Shown piece after piece: positions 1 through 13,324 of a stretch of 64,000 nt of DNA. This DNA comes from Flaccisagitta enflata (lineage: Eukaryota > Chaetognatha > Sagittoidea > Aphragmophora): the NCBI GenBank assembly GCA_965153355.1, contig OZ231128.1, forward strand, positions 50,592,001-50,656,000, read 5' to 3'. The notes under the pieces were generated by a model. That model saw nothing but the letters and a program-made list of their open reading frames with translations. It ran no database searches and was not told the origin of the DNA. The translations under genes were made by a program, and so were the position numbers. Numbering within the stretch: the stretch's first letter is position 1; each line of letters opens with the position of its first letter.

Positions 1-1098
1 AGGCTGTTGGTCAAGCTGGAAGAAGCGGGAATAGGAGAAAAAGTGTTGATGTGGATTGAAGATTGGCTGAAGGGAAGAAAACAACGAGTGAGAGTGGAGG
101 ATGAAATATCAGAATGGATAGAGGTGTGGTGGTGGTGGTGTGGTGCAAGGATCGGTGTTGGGTGGCATACTGTTTGACATTTTCATCGACGATGTCGACG
201 ATGCGGCGATGGAAGCACTGGTCTGGAAGTTTGCAGATGACACGAAGGCGGCTAGAATCATTGAATCAGAGGACGATTGTAAAATGATGCAAGAGATTAT
301 CAACAGCCTAGCGGTATGGGCGCAAAGCTGGGGCATGGCTTTCAATGTAAAGAAATGCAAGGTATTGCACGTCGGCAGGACAAATCCTAAGATCAAATAC
401 TTTTTGAACGGCGAGGAGGTTGAAGCAGTAAAGGATGAGAAGGATTTGGGTGTTTACATCGAAGACACGATGAAGCCAACCAAGCAATGTGCAGCGGCAG
501 CAAAGGCGGCTAATTTCACGCTTGGACAGATTCAAAGGGCGTTTCATTACAGGAAGAAAGAATACCTTGTACCATTGTACAAAACGTTCGTGAGGCCAAG
601 ACTGGAACATGCTGTGGCAGCCTGGAACCCATGGCTTGAATCTGACATAAAAACGATGGAAAAGATTCAAGAGCGGCTGATAAAAATGTTATCAGATGTC
701 AAAGGAACAACGTACGAAGAGAGACTGAAGGACGCCGGCTTGACGACACTGAAAGAAAGACGCGCAAGAGGAGATGCAATGCAAACCTTTAAAGTGCTCA
801 AAGGTTTCAGCAAAGTGTAATTAGCGAATTGGTTCCAGTTAATCCCCGACAACGCAAGACCCACAAGAGCAACATCGACAATTGAAGATGGAAATGCGGT
901 GAAGAAAGAATCGGTTTTGGTGGTCGAAAGAGCGAGGCTTGAAACACGCAAAAAATTTTTTTTGCAATCAGAGCTGCGAAGGAATGGAACAAGTTACCCG
1001 AGCTTGTTAAAAATCGCACATCAATAAACGCTTTCAAGGCGGCATACGACAAATGGAGAAATTCTCAACCCATGACAGTGGACGATGATAGCGACTGA
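1..1098 (+). pseudogene. CR1/L2-like LINE reverse transcriptase, broken 3' half
   Basis: This is the C-terminal part of a non-LTR retrotransposon reverse transcriptase; the 5' part lies outside the window. Frame 1 from base 1 reads the region before the QGS motif (IEDWLKGRKQRV). The frame then shifts at a TGG run (bases 126-141) into VVQGSVLGG, followed by the catalytic FADDTK box (about 209-250), a KDLGVYIEDTMKPTKQC block and the thumb-like segment ending in LTTLKERRARGD. A stop at 818-820 and a second shift at the A/T run near 948-961 separate the tail, which reads EWNKLPELVKNRTS and ends at TGA 1096-1098. That tail is typical of CR1/L2/Rex-type LINEs. At least two shifts and one stop make it a dead copy. 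The family-level call is from recognition, not from a search. Confidence 0.85.
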
Positions 1099-1249
1099 GG
1101 AAAAAAACTAAAGACCTAGAAAAAAAAACTTAACGGAACATCGTCCCGACAATGACGAAACAACGTCTCCGCCATGTCAGCTCCCGCTGACCTAGGAGAA
1201 CTACAATCTATACTATACTACCTCCATCCACTCTCCAACATCCCATCCA
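1099..1249 (+). other. LINE 3' flank or 3' UTR
   Basis: A-rich DNA follows the LINE stop and runs into a long (AC)n tract. It may be the LINE 3' UTR, but no terminal repeat or poly-A end can be fixed. No gene is seen. Confidence 0.3.
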
Positions 1250-1549
<300 letters not shown>

Positions 1550-1812
1550 TCCTTAGAAAGTTAGATGAGGCTTGGAGAGGTTGAAATCCGAAAGATAGCT
1601 TTATTTGACCGTGTTTCACCACCAAATGCCAAGAAATGACTTATAATCGCGAACAATTCGTCTTACTGCCTCACTCCAGGAAACAATTATCCAAATGAGC
1701 TTCATCGATTTTCTCCTCTTTTTGACCGCATCTTAAAATGAAAGATGCAATAAGGAAAATGATAAATGATTGTTGTAATGGAAGGGTCGAAATATTCTAT
1801 GACAATTCCTCT

Positions 1813-1813
<1 letters not shown>

Positions 1814-1871
<58 letters not shown>
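1814..1871. repeat. (GA)n microsatellite
   Basis: GA run directly abutting the family B fragment B1. Confidence 0.98.
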
Positions 1872-1873
<2 letters not shown>

Positions 1874-1969
1874 AGTCATCCATGGATCGCACATGGTCAG
1901 CGGTACCCGATGCCCTGCTGGGAGTGATCCAGTGAAGAAGTGGAGTGAGAGCAGGGCAGCGGCCCCAAA
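1872..1969 (-). mobile_element. Family B fragment B1 (tail end)
   Basis: This is a near-exact reverse complement of the tail of copy B14 (about 60660-60750). Read on the minus strand it holds part of the inner arm, the CTCTCACTCCAC spacer, the GGGCATCGGGTACCGCTGACC block and a small terminal hairpin around GATCCATGGATGAC. The rest of the element is missing. Confidence 0.8.
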
Positions 1970-2562
1970 GCACTGAGTTCTGAAAACAGACCATATCTGG
2001 ACAAACATATAAGTCAGTACCTAGGGACAACAACTATTGTATAAGAGTGAAACTTAGTATGTGCAGATCACATCTATATATGGTTTTGCTTGCGTCCTGA
2101 TTAATCTAAGGACATTTTTTCGCTCATGAAGTCAGTAGGTTCAACATTTTGGAGGCACCAAATTGACGAGATTTTTGTCATCCTTGATTAGAAATTTTTG
2201 GGTTTATTTTAAAAAGTCCTTTAAATCTGGGAGTAGGGTTACCAAATTTTACACATATTGTATTCAATCCACCCTCAAGCTTTTCTGAAGATTTGGCGTC
2301 CTTCCTCCTATTCTAAGTATCATTTTTCATGTCTAGAACAGAATCAAACAGAATGATATAGTCATTTTTTTCCTCATTTGAATTTGGGCGAAGTAGTTAA
2401 CTTCAAGGGAAGAAAAGAGGCTTTGGATTAGCTAGGACACAGGTAAAACCATGTATTATCTTGCTAAGTATAAGCAACTATACCAGTTTCTGCCTTTGAT
2501 ATAGGTCAAAAGTACCAACATGAATTTTTTGTCCTAAGGTGACCCGCGTACAGAACTTTGTG
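1970..2562. other. Unassigned AT-rich DNA
   Basis: No open frame, terminal repeat or RNA gene that I can support. One possible family C or MITE remnant cannot be resolved by eye. Confidence 0.3.
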
Positions 2563-3850
<1,288 letters not shown>

Positions 3851-3896
3851 AGTCAGAAAGCGAGAGAAGACCTTGAAGGCGTAAAAAAAGTACAGA

Positions 3897-3980
3897 AGAA
3901 GAAGAAGAAGAAGAAGAAGAAGAAGAAGAAGAAGAAGAAGAAGAAGAAGAAGAAGAAGAAGAAGAAGAAGAAGAAAAAGA
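3897..3980. repeat. (GAA)n microsatellite
   Basis: GAA run of about 80 bp between B2 and B3. Confidence 0.97.
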
Positions 3981-3987
3981 AAAAAGA

Positions 3988-4262
3988 ATAGTCGCAAAAG
4001 CGTTAAATGGTCAGCCGTACTCGTGCCCTGCCTAAGTAGGTTGTGATCGAAGTTGTGGGTGGGAGCAGGGCAGCGGCCCCAAAGGGGCTGATGACCTATG
4101 CTTTCACATATGGGGAAATTTACCCTTTTTCTGCTTCTATTTGGGTCTAGGGGCTTGGATTGGGCCTCAGGGCTGGATTTAGTGCTTGAAGCTGGGATTT
4201 TGGCTTTGAGGCTGGGATTTGGGCCTTGAGGCTGGATTTTGTGCTGGAATAATTCTCTAAAT
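3988..4262 (-). mobile_element. Family B copy B3, partial
   Basis: The minus strand has the terminal block (AACGCTTTTGCGACTATT), the GCTGACCATTTAACG junction, a GGGAGCAGGGCAGCGGCCCC arm and the ATGACCTATGCTTTCACATA variant of the second hairpin. About 100 bp of GGATTTGGGCCTTGAGGCT-like units follow. The outer head is missing. Confidence 0.75.
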
Positions 4263-4721
4263 TGTATGCTCTTCTACTGATTTTCCAACCTTACAAAAGC
4301 GTAGAAAATTTTGGGACTTCCTAACCATGTCTCTTATGTCAGAAATGCATTTAGAACCGATGCTGATAAGGTGGGTTTCCAGTGTACCAATGTACACCAA
4401 ATCTAGCTAAGCGGGGCACGGGTACACCTGACCACGCCAGATCAGGGATGACTGATTTACTCCTAAAAACTTAAACTTTACCTTTTCTTTCTGACATGAC
4501 GTCATAAGTCGATATCAAGAATTGGTTTTCTCTGTCTGGTGTCCTGTGTATGTATGTCAACCGGAGCAGAATCCCAAGTTAGTCCCAACATATACAATTT
4601 TCAACCCTCATCCCAGCAAGCCCGATAAGGCAACAACCGCGTGTACCGTGTTTACTGTATACACTTTTTAAATTATAACATTGTTAAGTAATCATCTGAA
4701 TATTCAAACACATATTTGTTT
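4263..4721. other. Unassigned DNA
   Basis: No gene or repeat termini recognised in this stretch. Confidence 0.3.
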
Positions 4722-4989
4722 AACAAGGCCGGATACACGGCTACCCTAGTCGCGTGCGGGTGGGCAGGAGCAGTGCTCGAGCAGGTCACTGGGGTATTTA
4801 GGCAGGAGCAGTAAGCTTAAAATGCTCAAAAACGCCAAAAAAGAAAAAAGAGGACCGACCAACCAACGGATGGATAGACCAACTGATGGACCAACCAACC
4901 GACTGACTGACCGACTGACCGTCTGACCAACCAACCGACCGACCGACCGACATAGCGGGGTGTAGAGTATCGTAGCACGCAACTAAAAA
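4722..4989 (+). mobile_element. Family A copy A3, GTCGCGTGC subfamily
   Basis: It starts AACAAGGCCGGATACACGG, then CTAGTCGCGTGCGGGTGGGC. The core is degenerate (CCAACCGACTGA)n tetranucleotide DNA and the end is GACATAGCGGGGTGTAGAG, a weakened hairpin with distal arm GCACGCAACT, and AAAA. The 5' arm AGTCGCGTGC and the 3' arm pair with one mismatch. Confidence 0.85.
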
Positions 4990-5031
4990 TGAAATTCAAA
5001 AAGGCTATACAGTACAGTAGGTAAAATGAAC

Positions 5032-5087
5032 AAACCGAGCGATGGACCAACTTACCAACTACTAGAGTCGCGTGCACGCAATGAAAA
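5032..5087 (+). mobile_element. Family A fragment A4 (3' end)
   Basis: Short fragment with the GGACCAAC core edge and AGTCGCGTGCACGCAATGAA, a nearly intact terminal hairpin. It lies 43 bp after A3 in the same direction. Confidence 0.6.
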
Positions 5088-5312
5088 CGAACTAAGCTAA
5101 GCTTCCCTATAAATTCTCTCTCGATCAAAGTTGAAGGAAAAACTTATTGTCATGATTGGTTTAATCCCGTTTCGATCTTAAACATTTCGAAGGTAAACAC
5201 ATCTGGGAAAATTGTCAACTGTTTTTGTGGTCTTGTTCTCTTCTTTTCTGTCTGTGTGTGTCTGCTATTTCCCTTTTAAGTGCCTCATACATTGTTATAT
5301 TTAGTCGAAAGC

Positions 5313-5460
<148 letters not shown>

Positions 5461-5701
5461 CTAGGAACTCCGGAAATCAAAAAGAGATAATAACAACAAC
5501 GGGAAATGAAAGTCAGCTCAATTTTCGGAACTTTCTTGGAAATGAAGTTCATTTGTTTTAACAATTATCCCTAACTGATTTCAAACTCGTTTGATATAAA
5601 GTTTATTCTATCTCATAGAAATTTTTGGCTGTAGACTATGCTTCTTCTGTGACGAAGAATCATGATTTTCCCCGTTTTCTAAAAAAAAAAGATCTTTTCA
5701 T

Positions 5702-5935
5702 CTTAGTTGCGGACACGCAAATTTGTAAGGGACATTGTCCTTCCTTTGATCCGTTGGTCCGTCGATCAGGTCATCCGTCCGCCGCTCTGTCATGCGCGAG
5801 ATGAAGATTGTGAAAACGCGAGCGCAATTAAGATGCTGCGGTTGTGATTGTGTGAACTGTGTGTGGGTGTGTGTGGGTGTGTGTGTGGTGGGGGGGTTAG
5901 GGGGTTACGCTCCAGTCCATCCACCCGAAACGGTT
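5702..5935 (-). mobile_element. Family A copy A5, decayed
   Basis: The head TAGTTGCGGACACGCAAATT and the following TTGTCCTTCC...CCGTTGGTCC identify it. The body carries a short GTGTGTGGGTGT run like subfamily f. The far end near CCATCCACCCGAAACGG is only a weak match, so the right limit is approximate. Confidence 0.55.
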
Positions 5936-6216
5936 GACTTAAATTTTCATGTTTACATCGAAACAAGGCCGGTTAAAAGACACAATTCGGCGCTAAAACA
6001 AAGAAAATTCTTGTGACCTAAAGATACGCACGGGTTTCGTTTTAAAATTGAATTAGTCTCTTGTTTTTTTCTTTTTCTCCCTTCAATTGTTTAAACCTTC
6101 TCAACGTGGCTCAAGAGAATGAAGTTCAATCTATTTTTTGCAAGTACCTTTCGTCGTTTACAATCAAATTTCCTTAAAAGAAGCACTGCGATTAAAGAAT
6201 AAATGAACGAATAAAG

Positions 6217-6397
6217 GAATGAATGAATGAATGAATGAATGAATGAATGAATGAATGAATGAATGAATGAATGAATGAATGAATGAATGAAGGAATGAAT
6301 GAATGAATGAATGAATGAATGAATGAATGAATGAATGAATGAATGAATGAATGATCGAAGGAATGAAATCGAAAGAGGCATGAAGAATGTTGAGAAC
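6217..6397 (+). repeat. (GAAT)n array with family-specific flank
   Basis: About 135 bp of GAAT is followed by a block around ATGAAGAATGTTGAGAACG. The same block, inverted, flanks the (ATTC)n array at 21843-21984 next to a family A head. The tetranucleotide array is therefore part of a dispersed element, not an independent microsatellite. Confidence 0.7.
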
Positions 6398-6968
6398 GCC
6401 CGTTGCGCAGGTTTTTTACCCGAAAGTGTGTGCATGTGTCCCAACGCAAATCCAACCGAGAGACGGATACGCGGATGGATAATTGGATATGTCCGTCAAA
6501 CATATGTCCTCCTAAAGACCGACGTGTGAAACAACGTTCAATGCGCATGTTAAAAGAGAAAGAGCTCGGAGTAGGACGTCAAGTGTGCCCAGTTTTTTTC
6601 AACGAAAGCGCGACATAACAGATGGATGAGCGGACCGACGATCCATCATGTCTCTTAATGGGAATTCTTCTTACAGTAATTGCGTTGAACTTTTATTCAT
6701 AACATCGTTATTCACATTTTTATGTTTTATCGTTTATCGGTTATTATTCGGTTTAATTCTTATGAATTCTAAAGTCTACGTATCAGTTACCATTACTGGC
6801 AAACTAAATTCATCGCGGCGCACAAATTCCTCCAGCACCACCAAAAAGTTACACCCCACTACAACAGATCCAATTTAACTAAGAGCAATGAAAATTCGCC
6901 TATAACGGATATAAAACTTCTTCCATTAGTCCCTAAGTCATTTCCATATTGGCACCTCTGTATTGGCA
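6398..6968. other. Unassigned DNA
   Basis: A GGACCGACGATCC patch at 6630 hints at more family A debris. No gene is seen. Confidence 0.3.
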
Positions 6969-7109
6969 AACAAGGCCGGATACACGTTAATCCAGTCGCG
7001 GACAATTGGGCAGGGGCAGCAATGCGAAAACCACTCGGAATTCAAAAATGTGACGGACCTACCGACCGACTCGGCAAGGTGTAGAGTCGCGGGTCCGCGA
7101 CTTAAAATG
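6969..7109 (+). mobile_element. Family A copy A6, GTCGCGGAC subfamily
   Basis: Compact 141-bp copy. It starts AACAAGGCCGGATACACG and the 5' arm is AGTCGCGGAC. The core GGGGCAGCAATGCGAAAACC...AAAATGTGACGGACC is shared with A10, A23 and A28. The end is AGTCGCGGGTCCGCGACTT plus AAAA. The 5' arm pairs perfectly over 10 bp with the distal arm GTCCGCGACT. Confidence 0.9.
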
Positions 7110-7185
7110 GATGTCCGCCTAAATTGATTAAAATTTGCTGGCTGTTTGTCATCCGTTATTGCGGGGTTCAATTCGTAAGTAACTA

Positions 7186-7942
7186 CAGTATGTTTTTTCT
7201 CGTTTGTAAAATTTTATGACGACGTTACTCAAAAAGTAGTTGAGATAATTGATTTCTGTAAAGTATCCCCGGAAGGTATAGTAGTAGATGTATTTTATGA
7301 TATGTAAATTCTAGGATTTTTTGTAAAAATTTGATCCTTTCAATACATTCAGAGCAAGACGTCGTCATATCCAAACTAATCATTTGCAAAACTTTGTCAA
7401 ATGTACTGTCTCCCAATTCTTAACGGTTTGAGCTACTGACACCAGATTGGTGTCAGATGAAAGATATTTTGAAGTAGTTTTTAGGAAAACTTTAGTTGAA
7501 ATGCTCATTTGATATCTTAGAGTATTACTTGAACAATGAATCAACTCTTGATCTAAATTTTGATTAAGAAAATTATTTTCTTCATGCCAAATTTGGTATT
7601 CTGTTGAAAAAAAAGTTTTCCTCATTGTATTTCTTAAAAATACTGCAAATAAGCTTTAATTTGAGACCAATCCAGTATCTGTAGCTCAATTCACTGAAAA
7701 ATTAAAGCAGCTTACACAAAAAAGTCCCACCAAAAACCCAAAATAATGGTTTTTTTTGCTGTTTTTGATCAACATTTCTTCCAGTGTCAAGAAGTTCAGA
7801 TTTTTGTCAAAACGTCCAGGGAGTTACACATCATAAAATGCATCTCTCATACCTTCCAGGAACTTTTTTCAGAAGTGAATTATCTCCACTACTTTTTGAA
7901 ATAAGTCGTCATAGAATTTTACAAACGTGAAAAAACATACTG
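7186..7942. mobile_element. MITE with CAGTATG ends, TA target
   Basis: Terminal inverted repeats of about 65 bp begin CAGTATGTTTTTTCTCG and match 7879-7942 in reverse, flanked on both sides by TA. TA duplication and CAGT ends suggest Tc1/mariner mobilisation. The shared core motif occurs in each arm (7421-7470 and 7655-7696 inverted). There is no transposase. Confidence 0.85.
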
Positions 7943-8005
7943 TATCACCTCCAATTCATTTCCTCATCACTGCACCACCAATTCCACCTCTACAAGTGAG
8001 TACCG

Positions 8006-8520
8006 TATTTCTTCTAATTAGCACCCCGGGCGCTTAAAAAGTCATTATTTAATATTGCCATTTTACCTCCTTAATTAGCGCCTCCTCAAATTCCTATCAT
8101 TGATCCCATCATTTTTCAGGAAAAGTAAAAGAATTGAAGAGAAATTGAGAAAGAATAGCAAAAAATGCACAAAATGCACAACAAGGCCGGATACACGGCC
8201 ATCAGTTGCGGACGGGTGGGCAGGGGCATCCAACCTCAATCCACACCACAAGTCCCCCACTCACATGCACAAAAAGCATCTAAAACGCTTATTTCCTCAC
8301 TTTTTGACTCGTGCTTACGGACCAACCAACGGACGGACGGACAAAGCCTCTTATAGAGTTGCGTGTCCGCAACTAAAAAGGAAGAAAAATCAACTTTTCA
8401 ATTTTTTAATTTTCTTCCATTTGATAGAAATGCGAAAAAAAGTAGGAAATTTTGTGTGCTTGTGGCAGATTTTTCATGATTAAGAAGAGGGGGAGGCGCT
8501 AATTAGGGAGGAAGTGCACC
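8006..8520. mobile_element. MITE with ACCGTATTTC end, contains A7
   Basis: The left end ACCGTATTTCTTCTAATTAG continues to a CCCCGGGCGCTT palindrome. The right part has GAGGCGCTAATTAGG. A cleaner relative lies at 30212-30538. Family A copy A7 is inserted inside, and the extreme right end has decayed. Confidence 0.65.
8180..8379 (+). mobile_element. Family A copy A7, GTTGCGGAC subfamily
   Basis: Well-preserved 200-bp copy. AACAAGGCCGGATACACGG, then 5' arm AGTTGCGGAC and GGGTGGGCAGGGGCATCCAA. The body has ACATGCACAAAAAGCATC, then CGGACGGACGGAC, then AAGCCTCTTATAG. The end is the perfect hairpin AGTTGCGTGTCCGCAACT with AAAAA. The 5' arm and the distal arm form 10 perfect pairs. Confidence 0.92.
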
Positions 8521-8806
8521 TCCATTGGTAAGTAACTTTTACTCATTATCAAATCATTTGCTCCTCACCGCTAATTCACTTATAGTATAAGTTATACTGC
8601 GATACTTTTCCCGCTGACCGAATAAAGATTGAATTCAACTCTCAGTCATTGATAAAACAGAGAAGGAAAAACAATGAATGGCAAAAAAGATGAACCAAAC
8701 AAAACGAGAATAAGACACAGGAAATAGACATGAAGAATAACGCGGCAAAAAAATTAAAAGCAACAACGAAACTATATGACAGTTAGTGACAGGGAGTGAT
8801 GCGGTG

Positions 8807-9084
8807 ATGGAAGTTGCTGTGTGGGGCGCCGGCAAAAAGGCCGGAAAGCCCGGAAGTGGAGGCGCAGTTGGAGGAGGAGGAGGAGAACTCAGACTACCGG
8901 CAATGATTAGACAAAATGAACGAAAAAAAGTTTACAGAAAACACAACAAAACCCATCTTGGATACAACAATAACAACGCCGACAATATAAACAATAATAT
9001 CAACTACCATAGCAACTTTAACAACCTCAATCATGGCTGCGACGGCTACGGTCCCTACCCGGTCCACGGTTACGCGGCTGCGGG
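8807..9084 (+). CDS. Candidate first coding exon, function unknown
   Basis: ATG at 8807 opens a frame of about 93 residues. It ends at a textbook donor: CGGG is followed by GTAAGT at 9085-9090, leaving two bases of a codon. The upstream in-frame stop is at 8777-8779. The product starts MEVAVWGAGKK, has a Gly-rich stretch, then basic RKKVYRKHNKTH. It ends in an Asn-rich segment with varied codons and a GYGPYPVHGYAAAG tail. Mixed codon use and non-periodic sequence separate it from the simple-repeat frames around it. The style recalls the disordered N-terminus of a transcription factor or signalling protein, but I recognise no family. No downstream exon is visible in the next kilobases, so this is a prediction only; spurious coding potential remains possible. 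Confidence 0.4.
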
Positions 9085-9195
9085 GTAAGTAAAATTGGCA
9101 CGTTTTGTTTTTGTAATTTCCTCCATTGCCACTTTTGAACCGCAAACGTCGCGTATGTTTCCTCAACAGTTTCATTTCCTTTCTACATATTGGAT

Positions 9196-9433
9196 GTGTT
9201 TCTAGTGACCGCCAAAAACGCGTTTGTTCCCATTGAACGCGTTAACAGCGTGAGCATATATTTAAGAATTTTATTTGTCCCACGAGGGATTGGGAGAAGT
9301 GAGTGAGCGAGCCCCTGAATGGAGCAGGCAAGCGAAGCACTGGGGAGCGAGTGAGCAGAGTGAGCGGTGCGAGCGAATTAGCGAGCGACCGAGTGGCCCT
9401 TTAAAAACGCGATCGTCTGTGACTAGAAACACG
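9196..9433. mobile_element. Family C MITE copy 1 (GTGTTTCTAG ends)
   Basis: The ends GTGTTTCTAGTGACC and GTGACTAGAAACAC are inverted repeats. The body is GAGTGAGCGAAG-like runs with paired AACGCG motifs near both ends. It lies about 110 bp after the candidate exon donor, so it would be in intron 1 if that exon is real. Confidence 0.8.
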
Positions 9434-10363
9434 CCCTTTGTCTTTTGTCTACATCATTTCTGTTTTTTTTTTTTCAGTTTCTTTTTCTTTTTATGAGGGG
9501 GGGGGGAGTTTTTCTCTGTTGTCTGAATTCTGAATTTCTGAATCATGTTCAATCGTCCATTAAGAAGTTGTTTAATCGTGAACTAGAGAGTTATGTCTAA
9601 AGTTATCCTTGATAGAAAATGTACGTTCAATGAGAAATAGTTCTAATGTCTTTGAAACGAATTAGGAATTACCCTTGCGCGGTTTTTCAACAAAAACAAA
9701 ACAAACGCGGCACGATTTCTGTTCGCAATGGCGGTTTTCGCATTTCATATTTGCAGTATCTTAAAATCCAAAATTTATGGCAATGCATTATCGATTTGCA
9801 AAATGAACACCGTCATATTTACCCAAGTTGTCAAACCCAAGAACCAACGTCACCAAATGCGAATTAGGGATGACCCATCTTTTCGTCATTAGCCATGGAG
9901 TTTCCCATTTCCCGGTTCAGCGTGATATTGGCTTGTGCTTTTCTAATTTCTTTTTGTTTCGTTGGTTTGATAAATAATCGGAGTTTCGATGTCAAAAGAT
10001 CGGTAAACCTTTTGTTGGCTATCCATCATCTCACCCACAATCATTAATAATATTTTCCCTCAAAATTTACTCACTTTCTTCTCGTCAGTTTGTACATGTC
10101 AACTGTCAAATATGATTCAATGCTTTGGTCGGTCGTTCGGTGGTTTGTTTCTAATTCGCTTGATCGGTCGTTCTTTTGTTTCTTTTGTTTCTTTTGTTTG
10201 TAAAATCGGTTGGTTATTGAATAGCTCTGTATGTCAGTCAGTTCATAGGTCAATCGGTCCATCCGTCTGTCGGATCGTCACGTCGCTCTATCGTCGCTGC
10301 CGTTATTCGGCCAAGAATGAGATGTGCTTTATTTTCATACATGAAATAATTAAAACCCGCCAG
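9434..10363. other. Unassigned AT-rich DNA
   Basis: Contains a T/C run near 9465-9490 and scattered CGGTCGGTCG patches near 10120-10290, probably decayed family A cores. No gene is supported. Confidence 0.3.
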
Positions 10364-10732
<369 letters not shown>

Positions 10733-11245
10733 ACCCTTCCGCGACTATATTTAAACCCACGTTTACTTGTGTTTATGAATGTGTGAATCTAATCATGAGG
10801 ACGATGAGGTTGTGTTATTTTTTTGTTATTTCTTGCCGAATCCTGGAGTGTTAGATATTTGATCCTCTCTCCAATTATAACTTTGAAAATAAGCACTAAA
10901 ACCGAAAAATTTTCAGTTCAACTTTCACTCATTTTTTTCTCCCTCAAAACCGTCAACTTGTTCGTATAGCCGTAACCACGCATGACAGACTTCATTAGTT
11001 TTAAGCGGCAGATTTAACGAAAATATATAAATAAAAAAAAAAAAATAAAACACCAACAAAAACACAATTTGAAAGCAAATGAGTGAAGACGAACTACCGT
11101 TAAGAGCTGTTTTGCAATTTCCACGCGTGATTATTTATGAGCGATTGTTTTGAGCTTTTCAATCAAGATGTGGAACATTTTCATCCCCACAATATTTCAT
11201 CGGTCGTCGCTCATACGTCGAAATTGGATACCATTTGAATAAAAT
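10733..11245. other. Unassigned AT-rich DNA
   Basis: Includes an A-rich run near 11030-11050. No gene or terminal repeat was found. Confidence 0.3.
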
Positions 11246-11300
11246 AATAGTTGCAAAAGCGTTTGATGGTCAGTGGTACCCGTTGCCCCTAATTCTATGT
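11246..11300 (-). mobile_element. Family B fragment B4 (extreme tail)
   Basis: AATAGTTGCAAAAGCGTTTG then ATGGTCAGTGGTACCCG matches the tail of B3. The copy is cut off next to the MITE that starts at 11317. Confidence 0.65.
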
Positions 11301-11316
11301 GAGTTTATGTGGATAT

Positions 11317-12596
11317 ACACTGCGAACCATAAAAAAGGAAACAGCTGTTTTATAAGACATTTCTCAAGAAAAAAATAACTTTTTGATATTTTTTTTGAGA
11401 GATATGGAAAGAGTGTCATCAAATGAAGCCAATGTCACAAATCCCAAGAGTTTACATCAATGATTTTAGATTATACAGTAAAAAGAATATGGTGTCAGAA
11501 TCTGTATGTGAACTGTGAATTCTTTTAAAGATATTAAAAAAAACAATTTTTCATTTGAATTTTATCTTTTGCAGTACTGGAAATCAATTGATATCATAGA
11601 TCATTTGAAAGATATTCAAAAGAGCTTTCATTTGCCGCCAATCTCACATTTTTAGCTCAATTCGTTTAGACACAGTGAAGGAAAGACTGGAGAGTGTCGA
11701 TTTTTGAGTTTGAAATGGCGCATAACCAAAATGTACCCATCTAACTTTAAACTAATGCCATTTCCAAACAAGTAAAGCCATGAGGTTGGGTATGGTCTAG
11801 CATTCAGAACTTTTGATTTCGCCGCTTTTCCCTTGTCTAATTTTCATTCAAAACATTCTCTGTTATTGAATAAGAAGAAAGCGATTATCTTAAACATCTA
11901 CAAGAGATGTTACATAGAAGAAAGAAGTTGTCGTCTTTTAGGGCAATTCATCTAAAATCCTTTTCACTCTTAACTTAATAGAAAGAAATAGGAAAAATAC
12001 AAAACAAAGAAAATTCTAAACTTCGTGAAAAATGCTGGGTAACACCCCTTTTTAGCCTCTCCCAGCGGCACGAGTTTTTATTCATGAATGAAAGATCTTT
12101 TAAAGATCTTTCAAATGGTTACTGATTTTGTTTACTTTCCTCTTTTCAAACATGCATGTTATGTGAGGGGAAAAAGATCCCTCATTTTTCATATTTGTGT
12201 GATGACAAAATTTTTTCGTTTGTTACTCATAAAAGGTTTAAATCAAGTGAAAACCTATCAAAATCCATAACATTGAGAAAGCTCTAGAAAAAATCTGTCA
12301 TTTGAGCTGTTTCAGGAGTTACTAGCTCAATTCGTTTAGAAACTACAACAGTTTTAACAAAATATGTCCCCTATCAACTATGAAAGAAAATCTTATGTTT
12401 TCCCACTTAGGTTTTGATACATTTGTCTTCATTTTAACATAAAATCCAAACAAATTGATCGAATTTGATGGGATTGGTGGCAAATTGTTTATTTTTTGAC
12501 GCTCTTTAAAACGCTCATAAATAACAATTTGATTTGTTGAATCTAAACCATGTAAAATTAAAATGAAAGTTGTTTCTTTTTTTACGAGTCGCACTG
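11317..12596. mobile_element. Mariner-like foldback MITE, CACTGCGA ends
   Basis: Left end CACTGCGAACCATAAAAAAG and right end (reversed) CAGTGCGACTCGTAAAAAAA are inverted repeats flanked by TA at 11315-11316 and 12597-12598. The same terminal type bounds the element in the XKR intron (55771-56372). It carries an inverted copy of the shared core near 11629-11668. No transposase frame. Confidence 0.75.
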
Positions 12597-13200
12597 TATG
12601 GTGGTTAGAGGGGCGAATGATCCATGTCATGGTGCACACAAAGGGGCAATTTTCATGGTCAAGTCATACATATTTAAAAAAAACATTATTTTAATGAATT
12701 ATTTACAATTATTTATAGAAATATCATATTTGAAGTATATATTATTAATTTGCATTTAAAATCATTTAGATGTACAAAATCAGCATGAAAATTGGGAAAA
12801 TTTGTATTTTTAACAAGCACAATAGGGCAACGATGCGTCCTTTTGTGAGGACTGAATAGAGAGAATTTAGTGTTCGTGACAAGACTGAAATTGAAAGGTT
12901 GGATTTGAGCCTCAAGGCTAGGATTTGAGTCTCAAGGCTGGGATTTGAGCCTCAAAGCCTTCTCCGTCCGCCCTATCGAGACTAAAATTCCAGTTGTGAG
13001 GCTTAAATCTCAGTAACTCATCGGGTTTTTTAAGTAACTGTAATCAAAACTTTACCCTGGTTACTTTCACGATTTTGCCTGGGTTTATCGTTTTTTCCAA
13101 TCGATATCTCCAAAATTCTTTTTCTATTCTGTCAAAGCGTTAAATCTGCGATCAATCTTAAATGTAGATTAGCCATGAAAGACTCTCAGGTTCATGCATT
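12597..13200. other. Unassigned DNA with a family B array fragment (B5)
   Basis: The stretch 12898-12975 holds three GGATTTGAGCCTCAAGGCT units and a TTCTCCGTCCG patch, both typical of family B on the minus strand. The remainder is unassigned AT-rich DNA. Confidence 0.5.
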
Positions 13201-13218
13201 ATGAATAGATCAGAGAGC

Positions 13219-13227
13219 GAGCGAGCG

Positions 13228-13324
<97 letters not shown>

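Noticed and set aside
4078-4125. Hammerhead-ribozyme-like CTGATGA...GGAAAT in family B heads
   Set aside because: The CTGATGA and a short stem are present in B3, but the GAAA box is not in place in most copies and other subfamilies have CGATGTCC instead. A search with a hammerhead model would be decisive.
5792-6016. Possible small gene on the plus strand
   Set aside because: It overlaps the decayed family A copy A5 and a GT-rich run. No domain or splice site supports it.
8180-8379. Classical Helitron (TC start, CTRR end, AT target)
   Set aside because: The 3' end CTAA after a hairpin is compatible, but the hairpin touches the terminus, the 5' end is AACAAG and not TC, and no Rep/helicase is present. 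A Helentron-like origin is kept only as inference.
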